The position numbers and the translations under genes are program-made. From Parastagonospora avenae f. sp. tritici 18332-5 (Eukaryota > Ascomycota > Dothideomycetes > Pleosporales > Phaeosphaeriaceae): a stretch of DNA of 64,000 nt. The notes under the pieces are model-generated. The model did not search any database. It had not been told where the DNA came from and worked only from the letters and a program-made list of their open reading frames with translations. The stretch covers positions 1-64,000 of the forward strand of contig JAFJTR010000024.1 of NCBI GenBank assembly GCA_022559985.1, written 5' to 3'. This document shows, in pieces, positions 13,194 through 25,394 of this stretch. Positions within the stretch are counted from its first letter, which is position 1. Each line of letters begins with the position of its first letter.

Positions 13194-16100
13194 TTTCGGA
13201 AGCGTTATTTGAGTATATTGGCAAGATGTTCAAGTCAGTGTATCATTCAGGCAGAGGTCTTTGCAGTGAAATAGTCTATGTAGTGTTTCCTGCCTGCCCG
13301 GAGCGGGTGAGGAGAGCCATGATGCCGGAGCAACATTTACGCCGATTCCCCTTTATACGGACAGGGCACGAGGCACGATGACAGCGACCGGGCTCCAGCA
13401 ATGGACAGGACTGAGGAGCGACATTTGTGCTGATCGGGAGGCAATGCCTGAGCAATTGCTTCATGTCCCAGAAGGCGTTTGGGTGGCCTAGTTGCTGCCT
13501 GTCCGATGCCGGAGAAGTGCTGAGGCATGAAGCACTGCTATGCTGTCCAACGTTGCACGCTGAGAAAGCCACTTGGAGGTGTTCCTATCGACGGACCCTG
13601 AATCATGCAAGAATTACACATGAGAGATGAAGCCGCGGCGTCGTGTCTGTGTCGCGATGATGGGCTCCAGACTTCGGCAAGCGGCTACTCGACCCCTGTC
13701 GGTGCCCCGCTGCGATAGCAGGGCTGAAAGGGAGGGCGAGGACGCTGCTGGTTGGAAAGCTGCGTGGAACTCGTGGGGTCGTCCTCTCGCTCGCGTCAAG
13801 GGAATCAGACCGATTCGAAGATGTTCAAGTAGTTCATGATGCGGCCGTTGCGCGTGAGCTGACGCCACGTCAATGTCTGTTTTATCGATTGACACGTTGA
13901 CTGCAAAGACTAACGTCTTGTCGCCGTTTTTGTAAAGCGTTAGATGCATGCGTAGAGGAGGGGCTACCAAGAAGAGCGGTGAGCTGAGCCGCGAGTCTGT
14001 GCTCATTGCTCCTCCCCAGATTTTCCGCTTGTGTAACGGACAGGTACCACAGCGTCTATCAATCTACTGCGCACTTTGTACGCGATAGCAAGGTCATTGA
14101 TACCCTCCGTCGACCATCGCCAATCGATCTGGCTAGCGTAGTCGTGTACGTCTATCACCGCCCTCGTCACCAGCAACAATGCAGCCGGGCGGGCGCTGCC
14201 CGGCCGTGTACTCTGTATAATGCCCGAGGTCGCGTCCCGCTATGCTTCAAACCATGGAAAACCAAGACTCTGGATCGGCGCCAGACGAGGCCGCCGTTAC
14301 ATGGTCCTTGGTTCATCGTGTACCGCTCTTCTATTCCTGAGCGTCCCTGACCTATGAAGCATCGCCATGGGGCGTCCGCTATGCCATCGTGGGCACTTGC
14401 GTCGTCGCTCGCCGTGCTCCATGCTTCATGCTTCTCCGGACCGCTCATGCCCAACGCGGTCGTGAAGCTGCCGGCTTTGCGCATCATCACTCGTCCGATC
14501 GAGGGCTCTCTCTCTGCAGCCTCCCGCTCGCCGACTTGGACAAGTCCAAGGCAGGGAGCAATGCAGTCTGGGACGTCGGCTGCCATGTGACCTGTCCCAG
14601 TTTCCAGCCTCCAGCTTCCAGCCTCCACCACTCCCAGACGCTGCTTGCAGGAGTCAGCATGGTTCGGTATTTTGGCATGAGCTGTTCGCCGCCATATCGC
14701 GGCCAAGGGATCGTTGCCGACCTCTCCTCAATACTTTCCATATTTGTGCGACTCGAGGGGCTGGCCCATGTCCATAACCCTAGCAATCTGCTAACCGCTC
14801 TGCTTGACGTCCTGTCCTCAGATGCAACTCCTGCAAACCTTGCTCGAGCACTGATAGATTGTCTCCACAAAGGCCGATCTATGTTGACAAGCATGCCGTA
14901 CAGGCCGTTGGTCCTTCGCCCTATTCGGCTGGACATGCAGATAGCTTGACGTCCAGAGTGCCAGCTCATCGCACATATGCACGGAGCACGGGCTTACAAC
15001 ACTTTTTGGTGGCACCCTAGATACCTATCTGACCCCTCGGCCCAAGGACCAATCCGACCGTGCTTTTGTTGCCGGCTAACGGCCTGCTATTCCTGGTATG
15101 ACGCTCTTCCGCTCTAAAGCCGCTATGCTTTGCATCTACCTGCAGTCACGATAGCGTGTCAACCTCACCTCGAATCATCTTTCCACCAAGCGCGACTCCC
15201 GCGCTTGCTACTACTGTGGGTACCTGATTCAGCTAGCATCCTTTCAGTTTTTCCTACGAATTGGAGCCTCTGGTCTGTGGTCCCGTTCACCACACCTGGC
15301 CCCCGTCATATCCCAACATGGACCTCGACCACTGTCTCGCCAAGTCAAGACACATGCATCCCTGGTCACGGAACACTGTATCGAGCGTGCCAATTGTTAA
15401 TGTAGCAGCTTGACGCCTTTCCCCTCACTTGCATCATCGCCTCGGTGGAACCCACAGGTTCAGCGAGTACGAGCAGCAGTAATGCCGTTGTTCAGAGTGC
15501 TTCGCCAAGAACCATGATTGATATCTCCATGTCCATGCTACCCTAGTCATTGTTTCGAGATGTCGATCGACAATTCTAGCCTTTGAAAGCGGGTGCAAAA
15601 GAATTGGAACCGATCTTCAGCCGTTTCCAGCGCTACTCCTGCATGCAGGCACTGTGGCAAAACCGACTGATATGCTCTCTGGCGAAGACCGGTGAGCTGT
15701 ACCCTTTTGAGGGAACAAAAATTCTGGATCCTAGTCTCCCACTGGCGAAAATCCACGCCACGTCAATATGGGTCTCTCCATGAAGAGCCGCAACAGACCC
15801 GCAAATTATTCATTTCAATACGTCCAATTGCTCTTGGTCACTGATTGTAAGCGAATTTCACGCGCCTGCATACACTGAAATGCCTGCTGCATTCACCTGC
15901 CGCAATAAATTAGGCCACATCCCACTCCGGAGACAAATGCTTCACCCATCCCCGTCTGCCACGTCCCCTTCTTAGCTCTCACCCAGACCTCGATAGCTCC
16001 ATTACGCTTCCGAACAGCTGTCACTTTTTACATTGACAACTGTCAATGCCCGAATAGTAAACACCGTTGTACAACAGGAGCCACGATTTCCCTTCTCGGC

Positions 16101-16241
16101 CTGCTCTTGCCATCGCCACCAATCGAGCGTCTGCCAATTCACCAAAACCTTGAATCGGTCATTTCTGTGCATATTCGAAGCTGTATCGAATCGCCCATTG
16201 CAGAAACTAGATACGTCGCAACACGCCCACGGCTACCCAAC
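13194..16241. other. Gene-poor 3 kb region
   Basis: Several open frames exist on both strands (for example 14167-14706 and 14389-14949) but they overlap one another, have no recognisable domain and look random in composition. Nothing supported. Part may be the leader of the small RNA-binding-like gene at 16242. Confidence 0.45.
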
Positions 16242-16946
16242 ATGTTCTACATCATGTATCTCACAGGTACGTGAACCACAACCTCTCTTGGACCCACCCA
16301 CAATGCGCCACTTCACACGATCAATCTGCAGATCGTGGGCCGTTTCGTGTACATGCATACACCATGTGCCATTGCTTCGGAGATCATGAACGCAGACATG
16401 GTACCAATCGCTACACATGTAGCTATTTTCATTGGAATTAGATGGTGACTAACCAGAATTCCAGGCCTTTGCCAACGCCGTCACTGGCCAGACCCTCTTT
16501 TCCAAACATATCGCACGCAGCATGGCTACGGCGCCACAGTCCGTGTCAACAATCGTGAATACTCTACCGACGTGGACTACGAATCGGATGAACTCGCTAA
16601 AAATGCTGCTGCGACACGTGCATATATGATCTGCCGCAACTTCTCAGTGAACGACGGAAGGGACCCCGGTCAACGTCCTGGCCAAACACCACAGGGTTTA
16701 CCGGTAGCCATTGGTACTGGCAGGAGGAACACTTGCTCCTCGAACGATTACGACAGCGCCAGCAGTTCAAGTGGCGGCACGAGCCCAAGGAACAGTGACT
16801 ACGGCCTTGACGCGGTAGACGCCATGGGGCGCCGCACCAGCAAATCATCTTCAAGCTCATCTTCCAATTGCCCTTGTGGTCGAGGGATGGTACGCATGTA
16901 TGACAGGTGCGATTATTGCCTTCATGCGGCAGGTTACAGGGTCTGA
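16242..16946 (+). CDS. Small protein with dsRNA-binding-like motif and Cys-rich tail
   Basis: Proposed exons 16242-16266 and 16465-16946 (intron 198 nt, GTACGT donor, CTAAC branch site, CAG acceptor) give 168 residues. Residues 5-65 follow the plan of a double-stranded RNA-binding motif: an N-terminal helix with LCQRRHWPDP, strands including YGATVRVNNREY, and a C-terminal helix rich in Lys/Ala (DELAKNAAATRAYMIC). The middle is Ser/Gly-rich. The C-terminus has Cys144, Cys146, Cys157 and Cys160 (CPCG...CDYC), a possible small zinc site. Similar small proteins occur in related fungi as uncharacterised products. An RNA-binding role is inference from the motif. The first exon is the least certain part; the second exon is open throughout and its frame is clearly protein-like. 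Confidence 0.68.
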
Positions 16947-18088
16947 ACCACATCACCACTTTCTCGAATAATCCGGTCACAATCACCGGGCAGCACATGA
17001 TGAAGCCATACGATGCCAAAAAGATTTGAAGAGCTCAGGCTCAGCGATATCACCTATTACGACCATTACGACATGCATCTTTATGAGAGCCACGCGCCGC
17101 TTTACGACACATGAACGCTTTCGGATATTTCTGATTCCCTTTCATCTTCCCAGCATCGAGCGTTATACAAGGGTGGCATGACGAACATTCTCATTTCCGT
17201 CGCACACGGTTTTCTAAGCTGCTGCATAGCGACGGTATCGAAGCGTTTTGAGCGATTTTACACCAGACTGGGCCGGCTTTTCTGCACGCAGCGCGCGATT
17301 TTTTTTACACCTAATGGTGAATGATGATGAAGAACAAAAGAAGAAAGATTACGAAGACTGGCCACACGGCCATATGACAGAGATTACCACGAAGAAATGA
17401 ATGACACCCACTTTTGCATCGTACGTGCAACGCAAACCTTGAAGTCCACACCCAATTGAACAAGCATGACATGACCGACTGAGTCGCCGTGAGTGATGAA
17501 TCCGTGCCACCTTGTAGAATTCTCAACACAGTAGGATGCTAATTGCGCAACCCTTCAAAGCAAATAGAAGAAGCGACAGATAGCAAGGCTATCCAGGCAG
17601 ACGTGGTGAGAAGCATGAGGGGCATGTTCGGCCTGCACTGTTTCTCGGGACGCCTAAAGTCCACACTACCTTGTCAGTAAGCCCATGTTAGATCTCTGCC
17701 TTGATTCTACTACACATTCATTCACATTGTGCTCTTGGGGAGAACCACAATCGGCTTGATGACGCGCACCAATCTTCCACCGAGGACTTGCACCACATTC
17801 ATATCATGTATAAATGCTGGCACCGCTGGTCATACAGTTCAGAGCTTCAACGCGCGACGTGCAAAACGCATAACAAATGCCGCCAGACAGTCCATATCAA
17901 TTTCGGAACCTATTGCGCAGTTACCCGTAACACTGGCGCCCCCATGGCATCCTGAGCAGAACCCAAATGCAACTTTACTGGGCCTACCAGCTGAGGCATG
18001 CATATCTGACGCAACTGAAGCACGAAAAAATGACTGATGAACTGTACAGCTGCGTCTTCTCATCTACGCATTCCTTTCTGACAGTAAA
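16947..18088. other. Intergenic
   Basis: 1.1 kb with no supported gene; only short frames. Confidence 0.45.
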
Positions 18089-18919
18089 ATGGTACATGTC
18101 GAGTCTCCACGAGCAAACACTTATACTTGGACACCGTGCAAAGAGACAAATTCATCGCATCCTTTGCTCTGCCACCATCCGAAATGGTCTGGAATGTGCC
18201 CTGAAGACGAGCGCTGTTCAATGGATGAAAGCGCGCGAGCTAAGCCACTGGGCTTCTGGGGCCTCGCAGCTACGGCCAAGTTAGTTCGGGCAGAGATGCA
18301 GGATCTCTTCCTGGAGGAATGTGTTTTCTCAATACAGCCGTCAGACGTCACAAGCTGGTTGGGGTGGCTGGAACAGCACGCCCAGAAGCAGTTGAGCTCA
18401 ATCACTAAAGTCACGTTGGTTAGCCTCGATCAAAGGAGCCACGCCCCCAGCTCCGAGACGCTGAGAGCGCTGGTAGATATGCTGCCCGACCTCAATGGCG
18501 TAGGCTACCAGTGCCAGACGCCAAGATACTCGCCAGTGGCCAACAATGCTGGTTCAGGCGACGCGGAACTTGGTCTTGGAAGGTGGTGGTCCAACTGGGG
18601 TCCTGTTGCATCGCTGGAGAATTTCGCGCCTAAGGTTACAATCGCGGTCGAAGGAATGCTACTGTTGGAGGAAGAGTACGTCAAGGACACAGAGAGCGGT
18701 ATACACCACCGTATAAGAGAGCGTCAGGGAATACTAAGAGTAATTCGGGATGGCAAAGAGAGAGGGTACGAGGGGACGGGGTGGGAGAACAGTGATGTGA
18801 GGCTAGAAGCTGTACAACCGCGCGAGTTGACATGTGCTACGGATGAAGTACGTGCGGAGTGGAGGCAGTGGTGGAAAGCAGCCGGCTTGAGACGTTTTGC
18901 TGCAAAGGTAGGAGAGTGA
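18089..18919 (+). CDS. Hypothetical protein, possible F-box-type fungal family
   Basis: Single exon of 276 residues. The segment GFWGLAATAKLVRAEMQDLFLEECVFSI, followed by a region of alternating hydrophobic strands (ITKVTLV), resembles a large family of Dothideomycete proteins in which an F-box-like N-terminus precedes a region of the type 'CRQIRDEALPLFYEENTF'. Here the N-terminal 45 residues are Cys/His/Pro-rich and do not look like an F-box, so the true start or an upstream exon may be missing. Function unknown. The stop is 151 bp before the dynactin gene on the same strand. Confidence 0.55.
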   Translation: MVHVESPRANTYTWTPCKETNSSHPLLCHHPKWSGMCPEDERCSMDESARAKPLGFWGLAATAKLVRAEMQDLFLEECVFSIQPSDVTSWLGWLEQHAQKQLSSITKVTLVSLDQRSHAPSSETLRALVDMLPDLNGVGYQCQTPRYSPVANNAGSGDAELGLGRWWSNWGPVASLENFAPKVTIAVEGMLLLEEEYVKDTESGIHHRIRERQGILRVIRDGKERGYEGTGWENSDVRLEAVQPRELTCATDEVRAEWRQWWKAAGLRRFAAKVGE

Positions 18920-19070
18920 CGCAAGAATACATACCTAGGTATCTCTCGTAGATCACGTGCTCTGGTGTTAAGTCGGGCCCGCCGGCTTCGGCGGTGCAGG
19001 AAATGGCGCGCGATACTTCCAAGCGACGCGCCCGCAACAGCTTCAACTCGACCACATCCTCGTCACCTCC

Positions 19071-19796
19071 ATGTCTGCGCAGCCCGCACCCGCGCGCCCC
19101 GGGCCTGACCGGCGCTCTACGGCGGCGCCCAAGCGCACGTCGATGCTCCCGAAGCCGTCCTCGATTGCGCTCGACCCCTCTGTGCTCATCGCCCAACACG
19201 CGCAAATCACAGGCACGCACCCCATCACGCTGGGGCCGAACACGACGCTGCACCCGCACAGCAGAATCAGCAGTGCGCTGGCGCCCGTGGTGCTTGGTGA
19301 AGGCGTCGTCGTGTACGAGAGGGCCAAAGTGGGCATGGGCGTTGGGCCCGACCTGGACACCGAGAGCAGACGCAGCAGTATGGCGTCGGCCCGGAGCAGC
19401 GCAACCGTCAGAAGCGACGGCACTGTGCTGGGCAGGAACGTTGTTGTTGAGTCTAACGCCATCGTCGAGGCAGCCGAGGTAGGCGAGGGCACCGTCATAG
19501 AGGTCGGCGCTGTACTGGGCAGAGGATGTGTGCTTGGAAAGGTGCGGGCTTCCACCCTACGACTGCCGTCATGTGTTGACTAGTAGTAGTTCTGTACTAT
19601 CTCACCGTCGTCGTTTGTTCCGCCCAACACGCGTCTCTCAGACTTCACCGTCGTGCACAGCGGCTCTGAGCAGCGAAGCGACAAGACCCTGCTGTTGCGA
19701 CCTGAGATACTCGAGGCTAAGATGGCAGTGCATGCAAAACAGCTCGACATGTTCAGGAAGCTCATCCCAAACAACGTCTCCAAGTGGGCAGCATGA
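19071..19796 (+). CDS. Dynactin subunit 6 (p27)-like protein
   Basis: Exons 19071-19541 and 19590-19796 (48-nt intron with a GTGCGG donor) give 225 residues. The protein is a left-handed beta helix built of hexapeptide-like repeats (ITGTHPITLGPNTTLHPHSRIS, AIVEAAEVGEGTVIEVGAVLG), then NTRLSDFTVVHSG and a C-terminal helix ending KLIPNNVSKW, as in p27/DCTN6. In the dynactin pointed-end complex p27 sits with p25, p62 and Arp11 and helps dynein reach cargo such as early endosomes. The acceptor among three tandem TAGs was chosen because only the third avoids an in-frame stop. A Ser-rich loop (SRRSSMASARSS) interrupts the helix repeats. Confidence 0.9.
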
Positions 19797-21504
19797 CGAA
19801 GCATGTCTAATCGAATCGAAGCCACATGCCTCGATCAGAGCCCAGCTGTGCCACGAGTCTAAGACTCGTACCAAGCCAGCCTGTAGTGCAAACTTAGAGT
19901 CTACCTTGCAAGATGTTTGCTATAGGCCTCAGGGGCACGCTCGTCATTGCGCAATACTTGATGTGAAATATGATAATTGCCATTGTAGCCTATTCAAAAT
20001 CTCGCTTACATGTGCGCAGCGGCAGCGGCTTCTCTTCCGCAGAATATGCATGGCTTGCCCTTGATTAACAATCTACTCCACAGACGGCATTATGGGCGCT
20101 GCCGGGGAGCGTCTCCGATCTTGGCCAAGCACGCACGATAGTCCCGTGTTTGAGACTGCTTCCCGTGCCTGCATCTCCGACGATAGTGGCGATGTTCGGA
20201 CTTTTGCTCCGCTGCTACGACCTAGGGACCCTGTGTCGTACAAGGCACTAATGATATGATGGTTGCGGGTACAGGAGCCACGCAATATGGAAACGTCGTC
20301 ATCTGAACTGCCATGCCATTGCCGTGCGATTGAGCCGTTGTAGCAGTGTGTGAAGAGGGGTGGCAACAACAGCTCATCAGACCATGGTACTGACCCACAT
20401 TCGAGTCGGTAGTAATGAGCCAGCCTTCTTCACGGATTTACGTAGACCTTGGCCTTGGGTGGTGATTTATCTGATTTGCGTGGAGTCAGTTCTTCGGCCA
20501 GCCGAGGTGGTTGCAGCCTTCCCTTTCACTTCCAACATGACTTTGCAATGCATTCGCGGTAAGGTCGGATCGAAGAGCAAGGCGAGGCGCACGCTGGTAA
20601 GCATAGTTGGGACCATGCATGTCTTCACGGCGCGTACGAAATCATGGTATTATGAGGTTATCGAGCGTATTATGAACATCGGGTGCTGCAGGGTTGCCTT
20701 CGGCTGCCAGTAGCTGCTTGCGGGTGCTTGCGTGGGAGTGCGGCTCATCGAAAGGCAGCGGTCCATGAGGAGCTGAAAAGGGTTCGAAGTGATGCTGGCC
20801 CATTGAAGGATTGTGCAGAGGTGAGTGGGTCACTGGGCAGGTGCTGTCAGCTCTTTCCTTGTTCGTTCGCGGCATTATGTATGGGACACAGTGTGATGGT
20901 ATTCCTCAAACTGCGTAGTGCCGCGTTCCCCTCACCTGCATCACCGTAGAAAGGTTCACGATGAAGTCCAAGTCACGAGAACTTTAGCCGCGTACGTTAC
21001 CTAGGTAGGTAGTGATTGGACGTGCACCGGTTTGCACTCGATGATAGCAATGTGGTGAGAGAGGGTTAGCTGACACACCACTGTCGGCTGGCGTCCACAG
21101 TAACTTTTGCGAAGAGATAGCGCAGGTGGGTCGAAGCGGAATCTGCAGGTGAGTTGTAGATGGGCGGAGTGGCGAAATGACTGTGATTGGCCCCGGTGCA
21201 ATTTTCCGCCTACGTGAGACGCCTTCTCCCTCTCTGCAAGAGTCTAATAAAACCGATATGCGCACATGAACCTGTCCATAATCTTGCCGTCGGCTATTCT
21301 AACGCGTGGAGACTCGGAGCGTCTGCCACATGGTCTTCACTGTCGTCACTTTCGTCACCCCGTACCTGCTCCCGCTGTCTGCCATCAATTTCACGCGCCA
21401 AGACCCACACGACAGCTGCTCCGTCCACTAGGCCGCTGCCAGTAGTCGGTACGTCGGCCCCTCGCTGTGTGCTCACCGTACCACGGCCCGGCCTAACGTT
21501 ACCC
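19797..21504. other. Intergenic, upstream of the second zinc cluster regulator
   Basis: 1.7 kb; no supported gene, repeat or RNA. Likely promoter and leader of the gene starting at 21505. Confidence 0.5.
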
Positions 21505-24414
21505 ATGGAGGGCTCCTCTGGCTATAGCGCCAAGGTAGCCATTCCACGGCTGAAGAGGCCTGAACAACAATCTGTGGTTTCATCCAAGCCGCCTCGAGCC
21601 AGGTCCGAGACGGTCAACAAGGCAGTATGTCCTTCTTCACCCTTTGGCCTACCCTGCTAACATACTTCTAGTGCACTAGGTGCAGGAAACGCAGTAGGCT
21701 CAATTTTTTTCCAGTCCGCGATTCTGACCACAAGTCCGCTTCGTGTGGCCGACATGTTCATGCTAACCATGGTCAGAAACCAAGTGCTCCGGCACCAGGC
21801 CTCGCTGCTCCAATTGCGAGAAGCAGGGAGAAGAATGCATCTACGAGCAGCCACGGCGGGACCGCTTGAGAGAGTAAGCACGCTCTTTCATTCAGTAACC
21901 GCCCTGTGCACCGCTAAAGTCACACAGGGCCACAACCAAGAATGAGCAGCTGACCCTTTTGCTCAAAGAGGCTCGAGGTGACGTCGATAGAGAACTGGCC
22001 CAGCGCATCGACGCCCTGCTCCTGAAGCATGAAGACGACACGCCCCCCGCAACACCCTCCACATCACTGAGAGCCATGGAGAAACGCCCACGCTCATCCT
22101 CCAAAGACATCGAGTTCGACAGCCAGCCTCCCGACGAGACCCAAGTCTCAGCCTCGGTAGGCTCCAACGAGGATCTGGACATCCTCGATGAGGACCTGCT
22201 AGGAAAACAGGGATCGACTATATCAGGCTACATGGGCCGCAACTCACAGATGCAGTGGATGCGATCTTTGGAGCAGAAACTCAACGAACCTGAAGTTGAG
22301 CCCGACAACTTGCCCTTTGCACCCCCTGGGAAGGGCCAGAAAGCCATCGATAAGCGCGCCCATGCCCTACGTCAACGTCAGGCCCGCTCAGGCAGTAGGC
22401 TACACGTATCACTCGCCCAGTGTTACTTCTACCTCGACGATGAAGACATCGACGCATTAGACGACGTTGATGTCGATGATTTTCCACCTGTCGAAACAGC
22501 GGAGCTTCTCGCAGAAATTTACAAAAAAGCCGTGCATACCCCTTTCAGAATCCTCGAGGAGGCCTTCTTCGAACAGTTGCACACCTTTTATGAGATTGTG
22601 CAGCGTGGCAGCGTACCAACTGTTGGCTCGAGATGGAAGGCTGTTATGAACATGCTCTTCGCTATTGGAGCCCGCTTCTCACACCTCATCGGCGCCGACT
22701 GGCAAGCTGGCGATTGCGACCATCTCATATACATGTCAAGGGCTGTAGAAGCCCTGGGGTCAGAAAATTTCAACAGGTGGATGTGCATTCCGGATAGTCA
22801 TGTTATTCAGGTATTTCGTCTTCACTTGGTCCATTAATACGATGCACATTCTGACTCTCGCAGGCAACAGGTTTGCTCTCCTTGTACTACATGGTCGTTG
22901 GCCATGTCAGTAGGTACGTAAGGCTGTTTTCAATCTCGGCTTGTAGTATTTACTCAAACTCGTCTTCGTTCACGGAAAGAAGTTTCTTTTGATCCTGACC
23001 TCTTGTCTAGGGCATGGTACTTCATCGGCATCTCTCTTCGACACGCACAAGCAGCTGGATATCATTTACGTAACGAGAATGCAAGTATGCCACTCGAGAA
23101 GAAGAAGGGGATAGCACATACTTGGTGGGCTTTACATTCGATCGAATGCATTCTCACTTCCATCACGGGGCGACCCCGAGTTGTAGACGAGAAGGACTGC
23201 GCGGCGCCTCTTCCCAAGAGCTTCAGTGAAGTCAACCCCGAGCGAAAGAAGTCAACCACGACTGCTTCCAGGTCTCGATCAAAGTCTACATCATCTGACT
23301 CACCCACCACATCAGATCAACCTCACGCGTATGTGGAGCCCACAGAGAATGTCATCACTTTGAACGCTTTTCTGGACTCATGGATACACCTCGACATCAT
23401 CCAGCATAAAATACTTTCCACACTGTATTCTGCAGGAACTGCCGGGTACTCATGGAAACACATGCAAAGAGAGATAACTGCTCTGACTACAAAACTGGAT
23501 GAATGGGCTCTGCAAGCACTTCCTCGCGGACTCTACGGTACATCGACAACCATAGATCACAATCAACCAAGAGAGCATATACTACTCTACCTCTATTATC
23601 AGAGTGTCAGGATCTGTGTTTCGCGACCCTGCCTATGCAGACTTGACAAACGCATTGGAGGACAAAGCGACGAATCGGAACAGTTCAATGAGAAAACTGC
23701 TGATGCATGCATTCAAGCTGCGCTAGACGTAGCTCGCTGCCTACCAGAGCCTACCACACCGCAGTGGTTCTACGAGAACGGATGTTGGTGGTCAGGCATA
23801 CACATCCGTAAGTCTTGCCTCACGAACCGCACCACTGTAGCTAACAGCCTGTAGTAATGCAGGCAATCACGGTACTGCTTCTTGAGCTAGAGCAAGGGAA
23901 AAGCCGCTTATCCGAAGACCCTCTCGATATCACCATATGCGTGGGGAAGATCACTAGATGGCTAATCACCTTGAAGACTGTCGACGGCGTGGCTGCGAGC
24001 GCTTACGAAAAGGTTCGCAATCTGTTGAGCAAACGCGACCAATTCTCGAGACGCTTGGTTCCTGGGCCCTGGATAGATGAGGTCATGCAGCCGAGTGAGC
24101 ACGACCAGGCCTTTTTTGAGAATACCGGGGCTCAATTTTCAGTTGACACTGACTCTCGACAATTGCCAGATTTGTCCTACTCCTCCATGCCGTTTGGCAA
24201 TGACTACAACACCGCAATTGACGACTCTACCCTCGTTATCAACAACCTAGAAAATCCATTTCATTACCCCCCCGATGGCTTTCAATCCGGTCAATCGCAG
24301 TATCCACTTTTCTACGGTAACCGTTTCGCTACTCTCTTCGACCAGGACATGAACTACGGCTACTTCGACAACTTTAACGTTGAAGGGTGGGATCCAACAG
24401 GCGAGCAGCAGTAG
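21505..24414 (+). CDS. Zn2Cys6 fungal-specific transcription factor
   Basis: Seven exons: 21505-21624, 21672-21693, 21777-21873, 21928-22810, 22864-22913, 23011-23807 and 23855-24414, giving 842 residues. The zinc cluster, residues 41-68, is the textbook CX2CX6CX6CX2CX6C (CTRCRKRKTKC, then CSNC and the final Cys) and is assembled from exons 2 and 3; exon 2 is only 22 nt. A coiled-coil-like segment follows (EQLTLLLKEARGDVDREL). The middle homology region of fungal transcription factors (PF04082 type) is seen at AWYFIGISLRHAQAAGYHL, with HTWWALHSIECILTSITGRP. The C-terminus is Asn/Asp/Tyr-rich and acidic, a likely activation region. A nuclear regulator; targets unknown. Every junction keeps frame and has a branch-like site, so the model is firm despite the many introns. 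Confidence 0.9.
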
Positions 24415-25394
24415 CCACTACCCGAGAGACGGTGGCATGTAGTGGCTGTCCTTGAATCTCAGTGCATTTGAGGCAGAGCTTGACGTAATGTACAAAACGG
24501 TGGATTTACGAGCTCCCAAATCTCGTTCAACCAAAGCAACTCTGCTTGGCGTTTCTTTCACTTCATCTTCATCAGCTGCCTCTTTCACCTGCAGACTGGG
24601 CACATGGAGCTTTTCGCAGTGCACAGGTGAATCAATACAGGCAGGATGGTATGACGGTAGTTTAGAATCTACGGCCGGCTGTCAATAACATGCAACGAAA
24701 CAATAGCCCAGCAGTCTGTTTTCTATGTTGAAGCCTCTTTTTAAAATTAAGGCACGAGAATGCAACAATATCACTATAGCCTCATTTACAGAAGACGTCT
24801 GCATCTCAAGAGTCTTGAAAGTCTCTCAGCTGATGCACAACAGTAGCGATTCGGTGATAGGCCTAGTGACAATAGCATCGTACACTGCTTTGTGGCTAAA
24901 ATGATGCCGGAGCCGGCTATCATTTTGTTTACGCATGAGCAAATGCCTTCTGTTTCGCAAACACACAACGGGCATTCGCCTCTCCTGCTAGAAACGCATC
25001 AAGCTCAAGGACCTGGTTGAAGCGGATATCAGCTCGTTGACTATGGCCGAGAGTTGTAGGCTACCATGGTCTCCAGGTCTCGGCGTTCCCAATACTCTCG
25101 TCTCACTAATACCCGGCTCAACAGCATAGGAGCTTGAAACTGCTTCTTGAGAAGCATGGTGTAAAGGACGGCGTTGTCTCTAAATTTCGCTTTCGACATA
25201 ATCCTTAGGGTAATCGAAAACACAGCGATTCCTAGACTAGTCGTTCATGCATGGTCCAATGGAAGGGATACCCAGAGGATTGTATTCGGAACGAGACTTA
25301 TGTTTCATGTCCATTTACGCATGTGTTTCTACCCAATGCCAGATGCCGTGTTGCGAATACGAAAGTCCAGACAGCGGACGCTCAGAAATCAGCC
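24415..25394. other. Intergenic between convergent genes
   Basis: About 1 kb separating the 3' ends of the zinc cluster regulator and the SNF2 gene. An AT-rich patch near 24720-24770; no gene supported. Confidence 0.5.

Noticed and set aside
14167..14949. Overlapping frames of 160-186 codons on both strands
   Set aside because: No domain, random composition, mutually exclusive overlaps; no splice pattern supports one over another.
24720..24790. AT-rich patch resembling MITE interior
   Set aside because: Only a short similarity to the GCCTCTTTTT block; no termini.
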